Shown in pieces: positions 1 through 5,768 of a stretch of 5,768 nucleotides of DNA. A program made the translations under genes and the position numbers. A model generated the notes under the pieces. The model was not told where the DNA came from, ran no database searches, and was given only the letters and a program-made list of their open reading frames with translations. Position 1 is the stretch's first letter. Each line of letters opens with the position of its first letter. Source of the DNA: Saprospiraceae bacterium (lineage in GTDB: Bacteria; Bacteroidota; Bacteroidia; Chitinophagales; Saprospiraceae). Location: the NCBI GenBank assembly GCA_013002475.1, contig JABDJM010000039.1, forward strand, positions 1 through 5,768, read 5' to 3'.

Positions 1-154
1 ACTCCATGGTTTCATCAGGAAAGGCAATTGGATTAATATCCCCTGGGTCTGTTAGGAAAGTCTCATTGTTCCAGGAAAAATTTTCGTAATCTCCTTCTGC
101 TTCTAATATGACTGAATCTCCTTCACAAATAAGGTAGTCAGGGACCAAGAATTG
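1..154 (-). other. Start of a fifteenth, Ig-like domain of the PKD-repeat protein (truncated by the window)
   Basis: Residues 1210-1260 read VPDYLICEGDSV, then a strand with LEAEG and an FSWNN core Trp. This 'C-x-G-D-S-V-x-L' opening matches the opening of the Ig-like repeats in the neighbouring gene (CKGDSVSL, CLGDTIEL), not the 'GC-x-P' opening of the preceding PKD repeats. It suggests that the array changes type here. The domain is cut by the left edge, so its class is provisional. Confidence 0.6.
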
Positions 155-3100
155 AGCCACCTCATATACTTCGATAAAAGACTCCGCATATAAGGTGTCC
201 TGGCATTCTTCATTTTCGACAATGAAAGTAACATCGTAAAATCCTGGCTCGGAGTATGTAGTCACAAGGTCCGGCTGAGTACTTGATGGTGGCATCGCTC
301 CTGGTAACAACCATTCTGAATTGAAATTACCGGTTGAAGATTCTACCAGAGATTCCAGGACCACCTCACGGTTTTCATCACACAGGATCATCCGGTCGGC
401 CATGATCTCAGCTTCAAGGGACGCCAGGAAAAAAGTGTCTGGAGAATTAATTGGCACAAAGCAATCCGGGTTGTTACTCTCCACCATTAAAACTGAGGGG
501 ACAAACCCATCATTGGTCGTTGTTTCAAAGGAATGCTGAAAGATATTCGCAATAAGAGAATCTGCGTTCTGCACATTTCCATCTCCAAAAAACACAGTCA
601 TGTCATATGGCCTGTCGGAACTTACTTCAACGGTGATCTCAGCTGGAACGCAAAAATCATCTATCAAAAAATCAACCTGTCCCCCTGGACCATTTACAGA
701 AACAGCCTCCTGAAGAAGAAGTGTATCTGTGCATCCCGGATTGACTCCCACCGCCACCAATGAAACATCATAGGTCCCCGTATTTGTATAAATATGAGAG
801 GCTTGTTCACTGTCTGATTCGCCGGTATCATCTCCAAAATTCCAAACGTAACTAACTCCGTTGATTGATTCATTCACAAATTTTACCGGGGAAGGAACGC
901 AGCTTGAATAGGTTGAGACAACAGAAAAGAGAGATTCAATAGGCTGAATAAAAACCGAATCGCAGTGCGTGTCAATGCAAGACGCATCCTGTATTGTCAG
1001 ACAAACTTCATACTCTCCATCCTGAAAATTATGTTCCGGAGCAAACTCCGAAGACGTAGATCCGTCTCCGAATTCCCAGGAATAAGTCAGACCTGTGCCG
1101 AGGCTTAAATTATTGAAAACTATATCCACGGCTTCACAGCCGAACAACAAGCCATTGAAATAAGCTACCGGAGCATCCTCGTTGAAACCTACACTTTGGA
1201 TAATAGAATCCCGGCATCCCCAACTATCTTCAACCGTTAATTGTATCGGAAAGATGCCAACTGTATCTAAATTGAATTGGAAATTTTCTCCAGTGCCCTG
1301 GATCTCACCGTTTAAAAAGCTCCACTCGTACACCAGATTTTCTGCAAATGGGTTTGAACTATTGTCTTCAAGCACAACTGTAAAGGGAACACAATTGCCG
1401 ATCACCTGATGTTGGAATCCAATAACAGGTGAATTAACCAAGATATCCTCTAAAATATAGGTGTTAAAGCATCCTTTTTGATTTTCTACTTCCAGTTGAA
1501 TAGAATAAGTCCCAGGAGTTTCGAAATTTATTTGGGGTGCGGCTGTATTTCCTTGAGAAAGGGTCCCACCATTAGGCAAGGACCAGGTATAAGCCACCGC
1601 TCCAACGGAAGCATCTACAGGGTTGACAGTGGCGGGTGCACAAAGCTCGGTTGACGCTAATGAAAACAAAGCAACAGGTTCCTCAACCTCTATCATAGCT
1701 GTGGCAGTATCAGAACAGCCGGTCATAAAATTGTAAGCTATTAGGGTCAAAGTATACTCCCCAAGACCAGGGTATAAATACTGAGTTGTATCCATGCTTG
1801 AAGTATCCGTGGAGTCCCCGACTACCCCAAAATCCCAAGCGACTGAATCAGCCTCAATGGAAGTATTATTAAAAGTCACCCAGGTAGCTGTATCGCAGGA
1901 ATAAGAAACATTAAACCTGGCAACAGGGGGTTCTACACAAAGTGGGCCCAGAGAAATTTGGTCAAAACAGCCAAACTGGGCAACGGATAGTGTTGGCATA
2001 AAACAGCCTATTTCGGGGTATTCATAGGTTGGATCTGGGACAAAATCCTCTGGTGATCCATCACCCTGAAAATCCCAAATCCAGGTATCCACACTCCCCT
2101 GGGAAAGATCTGTAAATGAAAAATTTGTGCTGGCGCAGCCAATCGGTGGATCAAAGCTAAAGTTGGCAAGCGGAGCTTCTCCGGCACACCAGGCGTTAGT
2201 GATCGTTTCCTGAAGTTGGCAGCCATCTGCATTTTCAATAGTAGCCTGCACATCGTAACAACCCACAGAATTCAAGGTGAAGCTTGGGTTTGTCTGACCA
2301 CTCTGAAAAACCAACAATCCCCCACCGTCAAAAACCTGCCAATCAATAAGAGTTATAGGTTCAAAGCTTTGGATAGCAGGATCCATAGAAACCTGCAAAG
2401 GAATACAACCAAGAGATCCAAAGCTTCCCAGTTGCATGGTTATGGGTTGGACCTGAATCAAACCCACATCCAAAATAGTTTCACAACCCAACATATCGGT
2501 CACTGATAAGGTCACATCATATTCGCCATAGCTTGAATATGAATGGATAGCCACCGTATTTGTGCTGGTGTTTCCATCTCCAAAATCCCACAGATAGGAA
2601 AAGTTCGGATTAGGAACTACAGAAAAACTAGATTGATGAGGAAGTTCACAACCGGTAGGATTGGTAAAATTAGTGATGATATTTGCAGGGTTAATTTCTT
2701 CAAAACAAACTTGCTGGCTAAGCGATTTTGTACAGTTCCCTACTGTTCGGGTGAGGGTAACATCAAAACATCCAAAACCTGGAAAAGTATGCACAGGATT
2801 GCTCACCATGCTCGTCATTCCATCCCCAAAATCCCAACTGATCAAATCGGGAACTCCTCCCGATTCATCCAGGAAACTTACTACTGGCAGTGTACAGTCA
2901 CCTGACCTAAGGAAATTGAAATCCAGAGGAAAAAGCTCCTCTACTTGCTCGTCCAGTATATTAACAACAGAGCATCCTGAAGCAGGATCCAATGCGGTTA
3001 CTACTATTTCAAATGGGCCACTGGTACTATAGTTTGTTGTCGGCGGTGTAAAACCGATAAATGTGTTTCCATTACCCAGATCCCAATTGTAAGTCAAAGC

Positions 3101-3781
3101 AGGATCACCATTATTCTGAAAATCCACGAGGAACGGTGGCTCACAATCATCATAAGGAAGTATTTGCACATCTACCACGGGTTCCTCCTCCACCTGAATA
3201 TAATTAGGAATAGTAAGGTTTGCTGTGCAGCCATTCGCATCCTCCACAATAAGGGTTACCTGAAAATTTCCAGTACTGTTATAGGTGCAAGGGATGACTT
3301 CCTGAGGACTTGCAATTACCACACCGCAGGAGCCACCAAAATCCCAAATGACCTGAGACAAGGCTGCACTACCCGGGATTGATTGGCTGGTAAAATCTAC
3401 GCTAAAGGGAGGGCAACCAATTGTATTATTGGCTGAGAATTCCGCCGTGGGATTGGTAAAAACCTCAATAAAATTATTTCTGCACCGGGTGTCTGATTGC
3501 CCTGAAGAATTGGTAGCAGTCAGGCAAATATCATAAAGTCCCGATTGGGTAAGCAGTATGGATGGATTTTGTTCATCTGAAAAAAAGTTTCCATTGTTAG
3601 TCCAACTCCAGCTCGTGATTGCCCCTCCTGATGAATTTGATTGATCAGAAAACAGCACAGCAATTGGGCTACAGCCTGAAGTCATGTTGCTGGAGAAATC
3701 AGCATTCACCTGAGCAATCAATGGCAAGGCCCCAAAAAAGGACAGTATGAAAATCAGAATGGGATTAAAAGAATGGTTCAT
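1..3781 (-). CDS. Giant secreted PKD-repeat surface protein, N-terminal part (3' end beyond the left edge)
   Basis: The frame is open without a stop for 1260 codons from ATG 3779-3781 and runs off the left edge, so the C-terminus is unseen. Residues 1-24 form a signal peptide. Residues 27-1209 make 14 consecutive PKD-like beta-sandwich repeats, most with Cys early (GC-x-P type) and Cys late (GC-x-D/T type). The PKD signature is clear at WDFGDG 316-321 and 398-403, WEFGDG 902-907 and WNFGDD 980-985, and degenerate elsewhere. Residues 1210-1260 begin a different Ig-like domain (CEGDSV at 1219-1224). The start is firm among ordinary codons: an in-frame TAA lies at 3812-3814 and no ATG, GTG or TTG falls between. 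There is no Shine-Dalgarno sequence; the leader is A-rich (CCCCAAAAAGA), as usual in Bacteroidota. PKD arrays in this phylum usually belong to T9SS-exported adhesins or gliding-related proteins. Adhesion or matrix function is inferred; no catalytic domain is visible. The protein is extremely acidic, with only about 12 Lys+Arg. Confidence 0.93.
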   Translation of the reverse strand, partial: MNHSFNPILIFILSFFGALPLIAQVNADFSSNMTSGCSPIAVLFSDQSNSSGGAITSWSWTNNGNFFSDEQNPSILLTQSGLYDICLTATNSSGQSDTRCRNNFIEVFTNPTAEFSANNTIGCPPFSVDFTSQSIPGSAALSQVIWDFGGSCGVVIASPQEVIPCTYNSTGNFQVTLIVEDANGCTANLTIPNYIQVEEEPVVDVQILPYDDCEPPFLVDFQNNGDPALTYNWDLGNGNTFIGFTPPTTNYSTSGPFEIVVTALDPASGCSVVNILDEQVEELFPLDFNFLRSGDCTLPVVSFLDESGGVPDLISWDFGDGMTSMVSNPVHTFPGFGCFDVTLTRTVGNCTKSLSQQVCFEEINPANIITNFTNPTGCELPHQSSFSVVPNPNFSYLWDFGDGNTSTNTVAIHSYSSYGEYDVTLSVTDMLGCETILDVGLIQVQPITMQLGSFGSLGCIPLQVSMDPAIQSFEPITLIDWQVFDGGGLLVFQSGQTNPSFTLNSVGCYDVQATIENADGCQLQETITNAWCAGEAPLANFSFDPPIGCASTNFSFTDLSQGSVDTWIWDFQGDGSPEDFVPDPTYEYPEIGCFMPTLSVAQFGCFDQISLGPLCVEPPVARFNVSYSCDTATWVTFNNTSIEADSVAWDFGVVGDSTDTSSMDTTQYLYPGLGEYTLTLIAYNFMTGCSDTATAMIEVEEPVALFSLASTELCAPATVNPVDASVGAVAYTWSLPNGGTLSQGNTAAPQINFETPGTYSIQLEVENQKGCFNTYILEDILVNSPVIGFQHQVIGNCVPFTVVLEDNSSNPFAENLVYEWSFLNGEIQGTGENFQFNLDTVGIFPIQLTVEDSWGCRDSIIQSVGFNEDAPVAYFNGLLFGCEAVDIVFNNLSLGTGLTYSWEFGDGSTSSEFAPEHNFQDGEYEVCLTIQDASCIDTHCDSVFIQPIESLFSVVSTYSSCVPSPVKFVNESINGVSYVWNFGDDTGESDSEQASHIYTNTGTYDVSLVAVGVNPGCTDTLLLQEAVSVNGPGGQVDFLIDDFCVPAEITVEVSSDRPYDMTVFFGDGNVQNADSLIANIFQHSFETTTNDGFVPSVLMVESNNPDCFVPINSPDTFFLASLEAEIMADRMILCDENREVVLESLVESSTGNFNSEWLLPGAMPPSSTQPDLVTTYSEPGFYDVTFIVENEECQDTLYAESFIEVYEVAQFLVPDYLICEGDSVILEAEGDYENFSWNNETFLTDPGDINPIAFPDETME
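155..3703 (-). repeat. Array of 14 PKD-like repeats (protein-level repeat)
   Basis: Approximate repeat boundaries in residues: 27-107, 112-197, 202-280, 285-362, 363-445, 446-534, 538-616, 619-700, 703-784, 785-868, 869-948, 949-1031, 1035-1120 and 1121-1209. Each repeat has an early strand of the form 'x-A-x-F-x...C-x-P', a central Trp or related strand (W-D-F-G-D-G in the best copies), a turn of the form 'G-x-Y/F-x-V', and a late 'GC-x-D' strand. Repeats 3, 5, 8, 9, 10, 12, 13 and 14 have exactly two Cys. Repeats 2, 4, 6, 7 and 11 have four, and repeat 1 has three. The copies have diverged strongly in protein sequence, so this is an old array, not a recent expansion. PKD domains normally act as spacers or binding modules in extracellular proteins. 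Confidence 0.88.
3710..3781 (-). other. Sec signal peptide of the PKD-repeat protein
   Basis: Residues 1-24 begin MNHSFNP, followed by a hydrophobic core (ILIFILSFFGALPLIA), and end in LIAQ just before VNADF, where the first PKD repeat begins. The ending A-Q is common in signal peptides of Bacteroidota exported proteins; cleavage is expected after Ala23 or Gln24. There is no lipobox cysteine near the end of the core, so a lipoprotein is unlikely. The n-region is unusual in having no Lys or Arg, only His3. Confidence 0.85.
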
Positions 3782-3838
3782 TCTTTTTGGGGCTGCTGGT
3801 CGGTTAATGGTTTAGCTAAGTTCACAAAATCCGGGTGT

Positions 3839-3855
3839 ATTATTCGACGAATAAT
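3839..3855. promoter_or_regulatory. Perfect 17-bp palindrome, possible operator
   Basis: ATTATTCG and CGAATAAT flank a single central base (A3847), giving two perfect 8-bp arms. The centre is too short for a good RNA hairpin, and no T-run follows, so a dimeric DNA-binding protein site is more plausible than a terminator. It lies 58 bp upstream of the PKD gene start and 20 bp beyond the end of the terminator T-tract, where a promoter for that gene would be expected. The regulator is unknown, and chance occurrence in AT-rich DNA cannot be excluded. Confidence 0.3.
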
Positions 3856-3875
3856 TTTTAAAATTGGTTGCACCT

Positions 3876-3916
3876 AAAACAAAAATATGGGTCCCTCCCT
3901 TTCGGGAGGAGACCCA
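3876..3916 (-). terminator. Rho-independent terminator of the T9SS-exported protein gene
   Basis: On the plus strand, TGGGTCCCTCCC (3888-3899) pairs with GGGAGGAGACCCA (3904-3916). This gives a 12-bp GC-rich stem with one bulged A (3910) and a 4-nt loop (3900-3903). Read on the minus strand, the stem is followed directly by TATTTTTGTTTT (3887-3876), a typical U-tract. It starts 21 bp after the TAA stop at 3938-3940. There is no T-run on the other side, so it works in the minus direction only. It should uncouple transcription of the downstream PKD gene from this one. Confidence 0.9.
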
Positions 3917-3937
3917 ATGCAAAACGACAATATATCT

Positions 3938-5768
3938 TTAGCGGATCAGGGTGATATCCCCTGCCTTATAAAATGTTGTCCCGTCTATTGGACAAATGGA
4001 TTCAATTATATAGGCATAAACCCCTGGTGGCAAACTTTTTCCTCCATAACTTCCATTCCATCCCTGCCCCATGTCTGTAGTGTTAAAAACTTCCGCTCCC
4101 CAGCGATCAAATACTCGCCAGGAGGTGAAATTTCCTATAAAAGCACTGTAGACAAAAATCTCATCATTTCGTCCATCCTGATTGGGTGAGAATGCATTTG
4201 GAACTGTAAATAGATCCCCATTACAGCGAGTTCTAACTTTGAACTCAATATCCTCAGTGGTTGAGCAGCCTGTCAAGGGATCAAATATTTCAACACTGAA
4301 AGTTTTTTCATCTGTCAGGGACACATAGGGGTCTGGGCAATCGGCACAAGAAAGACCATCTGCAGGCGACCATTCGAAAGTATATCCCTGGGTGGAATCT
4401 ACTGATGGAAGGATTTGAAAGCTTACTTCCGGAACCAAGGTTATACTTTCCGGGTATCCAAATACTGGCGAATGGATCACCTCTACGCTTACGTAAGCGG
4501 TGTCAGAATCACAACCATTAAGCACACCAACAAGGGTGATTTCCTCTGATTCCCTTGGCACTAGTGGCAATGCAGTTCCGGTACCTATTATATTCTCGTC
4601 ATTATCATACCATAATAGGTCCTCAGCAAGGCCCTCTCCTGTAAGCTCAATTGTGTCACCAAGACATACCAGGCCACCCTCAGCAAACACCTCCGCACTT
4701 GTTAAAACTTCAACCAGGAGCGAGTCTCTGTTTTGACATACTCCATCATCCACAGTTAGAAAAAACATGGTGGTTTCAGTTGGATTGACTTGAGTTTGAA
4801 AATCATTTGGCTGGGAAGCTAAATCTGCAGGGCTCCAACTTGCCTGCCCTGTTCCAGTACCAATCAATTCTGTGCCTTCATTGATGCAGGCAACCTCATC
4901 CCCTCCTGCTTCAACAGGCATAGGTTCCTGCACAACCACTTCCACGGAGTCATGGATCGTACATCCATTTTCTGACAGGACCTGAACAAAATACAAGGCG
5001 TTAGTATCCGGAGAAACCTGAATTTCAGGACAATCGTCACAGGCCAGGAATTCTTCAGAAGTCCATTGAGGAGAAGTCCCGTAATCAACGTTTAAACTGA
5101 CACTATCTCCTTTGCAGATAACCGGATCATCCGTTACGAATTCTCGGGAATCATCGATTATATCCACCGTAACACTATCAATTGACTTACATCCATCCAC
5201 ATTAGTTACCTCCACTTGGTACGTTGTCAACCCTTCAGGTGAAGCAAGTGGATTGGGACAATTTTGATAACAACTCAGGCCATCTTCATCTGTACTCCAG
5301 GCTATGCTTACCAGGCTTTGATCAATCTCGAGGTTTAATTGAACACCTTCATTAACACAGGCGAATGTATCCTGGCCGAGATCGATTACTGCAGCCACCG
5401 CATTTCTAACATAGACTTCATATTCTTCGACGGTTTCGCAACCATTTCCATCAATGACTGACAACATATAAGTTGTGGTTACTGTTGGACTTGCATTCGT
5501 AATCAGGCAATCCGTGCAATCAACCGGACCTCCAGTCCAGCTCACCGAGCCTCCGGGCTCTCCGCTAAGAAGGGTTCCTTCCAGAAGAGCAACTTCCCCA
5601 ACACAAACATTTGTCTCTCCAACAATTTCAGCCTCTGGCAAACCAAATGTTTCTATGCTCAGACTTGTGGAATCCGTACAACCGATTTCGGTTTTAACGG
5701 TAAGATTGACATTTACCACAGACACCGAATCAAAAACTTCAACCGGATTTTGATCAGAGCTTGTATTC
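3938..5768 (-). CDS. T9SS-exported Ig-like repeat surface protein, C-terminal part (5' end beyond the right edge)
   Basis: The frame is open from the right edge to TAA at 3938-3940, giving 609 complete codons; residues here are numbered from the first full codon (5765-5767). Residues 1-42 are the tail of one more repeat. Residues 43-513 are six Ig-like repeats of about 75-85 residues, most opening with 'C-x-G/N-E/D' and closing with 'GC...S/D-x-V-x-V'. Residues 515-609 are the type-B sorting domain. A GTG at 5723-5725 is in frame, but coding sequence of the same character continues upstream, so it is not the start. The full protein should be exported by Sec and then by the T9SS to the cell surface or medium. 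Similar C-termini occur on adhesins, gliding proteins and some enzymes. No catalytic motif is visible, so a structural or adhesive role is only inferred. The following terminator closes the transcript. Confidence 0.94.
   Translation of the reverse strand, partial: NTSSDQNPVEVFDSVSVVNVNLTVKTEIGCTDSTSLSIETFGLPEAEIVGETNVCVGEVALLEGTLLSGEPGGSVSWTGGPVDCTDCLITNASPTVTTTYMLSVIDGNGCETVEEYEVYVRNAVAAVIDLGQDTFACVNEGVQLNLEIDQSLVSIAWSTDEDGLSCYQNCPNPLASPEGLTTYQVEVTNVDGCKSIDSVTVDIIDDSREFVTDDPVICKGDSVSLNVDYGTSPQWTSEEFLACDDCPEIQVSPDTNALYFVQVLSENGCTIHDSVEVVVQEPMPVEAGGDEVACINEGTELIGTGTGQASWSPADLASQPNDFQTQVNPTETTMFFLTVDDGVCQNRDSLLVEVLTSAEVFAEGGLVCLGDTIELTGEGLAEDLLWYDNDENIIGTGTALPLVPRESEEITLVGVLNGCDSDTAYVSVEVIHSPVFGYPESITLVPEVSFQILPSVDSTQGYTFEWSPADGLSCADCPDPYVSLTDEKTFSVEIFDPLTGCSTTEDIEFKVRTRCNGDLFTVPNAFSPNQDGRNDEIFVYSAFIGNFTSWRVFDRWGAEVFNTTDMGQGWNGSYGGKSLPPGVYAYIIESICPIDGTTFYKAGDITLIR
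3941..4225 (-). other. T9SS type-B sorting domain (gliding motility-associated C-terminal domain)
   Basis: The last 95 residues carry the full family signature. VPNAFSPNQDGRND is at residues 522-535, then WRVFDRWGAEVFNT, then GWNGSYGGKSLPPGVYAY, with GDITLIR as the last seven residues. The Asp/Asn-rich N-Q-D-G-R-N-D loop, FDRWG, and the LPPGVY turn are the conserved points of this domain (TIGR04131/CHU_C-like). In studied species it directs outer-membrane translocation by the T9SS, often with a PorP/SprF-type partner; no such partner is in the window. Unlike the repeats before it, this domain has a normal share of basic residues (about eight Lys+Arg). Confidence 0.95.
4229..5638 (-). repeat. 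Six Ig-like repeats with recurrent CxxC loops (protein-level repeat)
   Basis: Approximate repeats, in residues from the first visible codon: A 44-122, B 123-205, C 206-282, D 283-356, E 357-432 and F 433-513. Openings include CVGEVALLEG (A), CVNEGVQL (B), CKGDSVSL (C), CINEGTEL (D) and CLGDTIEL (E). Repeat F replaces this with a Cys-free strand (LVPEVSFQI). Mid-repeat cysteine loops are CTDC in A, CYQNC in B, CDDC in C and CADC in F; D and E lack them. Late strands carry GNGC, VDGC, ENGC, GVC, LNGC and LTGC. This is a familiar pattern in T9SS-exported Bacteroidota proteins, where these domains sit just before the sorting domain. They probably form a disulfide-stabilised stalk. Confidence 0.85.

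Larger units (their letters stand above)
3782..3937. other. Intergenic region between the two surface-protein genes
   Basis: This 156-bp gap is AT-rich apart from the terminator stem. Read on the minus strand it contains, in order, the terminator of the upstream gene, an AT-rich segment with a perfect 17-bp palindrome, and a short A-rich leader before the ATG at 3781. No convincing Bacteroidota promoter (TTTG at -33 with TAnnTTTG at -7) stands out at good spacing. No RNA gene was recognised. Confidence 0.8.

Noticed and set aside
2008..2253. Minus-strand 81-codon ORF in a second frame
   Set aside because: It lies inside the PKD coding frame in a different phase; the main frame is open and encodes repeats 6-7 without a break, so there is no frameshift.
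2543..3032. Overlapping plus-strand ORFs of about 120 codons
   Set aside because: They lie antisense to clear PKD repeats, overlap each other in different frames, and have basic, low-quality translations typical of shadows.
3582..3588. A run of seven T (minus strand) in the first PKD repeat as a phase-variation tract
   Set aside because: Seven bases is short, it encodes ordinary N-F-F-S residues, and the frame is intact. There is no evidence of switching.
155..3703. CRISPR or DNA tandem repeat array
   Set aside because: The periodicity of about 250 bp is at protein level only; DNA identity between copies is limited to words of about 10-14 bases.
3880..3887. TATTTTTG as a -7 promoter box (matches TAnnTTTG)
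   Set aside because: It is the T-tract directly after the terminator stem, and no TTTG sits at the required distance upstream, where the GC-rich stem lies.
3887..4189. Plus-strand 100-codon ORF across the terminator and the sorting domain
   Set aside because: It is antisense to a strongly conserved T9SS sorting domain and begins inside the terminator stem; its translation has no recognisable features.
5723..5725. GTG as the start of the right-hand gene (595-residue form)
   Set aside because: The frame stays open to the window edge, and the 14 codons upstream read as ordinary repeat sequence. A start here would also leave an exported protein with no signal peptide.

Overview
The window is typical of a Bacteroidota genome, probably a marine or aquatic lineage such as Saprospiria or Flavobacteriia; the exact lineage is inference. 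Three things point there. One gene ends in a type IX secretion (T9SS) type-B sorting domain, the 'gliding motility-associated C-terminal domain', which is essentially confined to this phylum. The other gene is a giant PKD-repeat surface protein whose signal peptide ends in ...LIAQ. The only start codon context that can be read lacks a Shine-Dalgarno sequence and has an A-rich leader.

Both genes lie on the minus strand and both are cut by the window edges, so transcription runs from right to left. From 5768 down to 3938 is the C-terminal part (609 codons) of a secreted protein: one truncated and six visible Ig-like, cysteine-containing repeats, then the sorting domain ending GDITLIR. From 3937 to 3782 is a 156-bp intergenic gap. 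It holds a strong rho-independent terminator (3876-3916) for the upstream gene and a 17-bp palindrome (3839-3855) that might be an operator. From 3781 down to the left edge is the N-terminal 1260 codons of a second giant protein: a signal peptide, 14 complete PKD-like repeats of about 80-90 residues, and the start of a fifteenth domain. That last domain already resembles the Ig-like type seen in the neighbour.

Both products are predicted to cross the inner membrane by Sec. The neighbour carries the signal for T9SS export across the outer membrane and attachment to or release from the cell surface; the PKD protein probably does too, but its C-terminus is outside the window. They are best read as two consecutive large adhesin or matrix-type surface proteins, separated by a terminator and so probably transcribed independently. 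No enzyme, RNA gene, mobile element or CRISPR array is visible. The notable points are the near-absence of lysine and arginine in the repeat regions, two cysteine layouts within one PKD array, and the lack of a basic residue in the signal peptide of the PKD protein as annotated. I do not see a convincing new biological system here.
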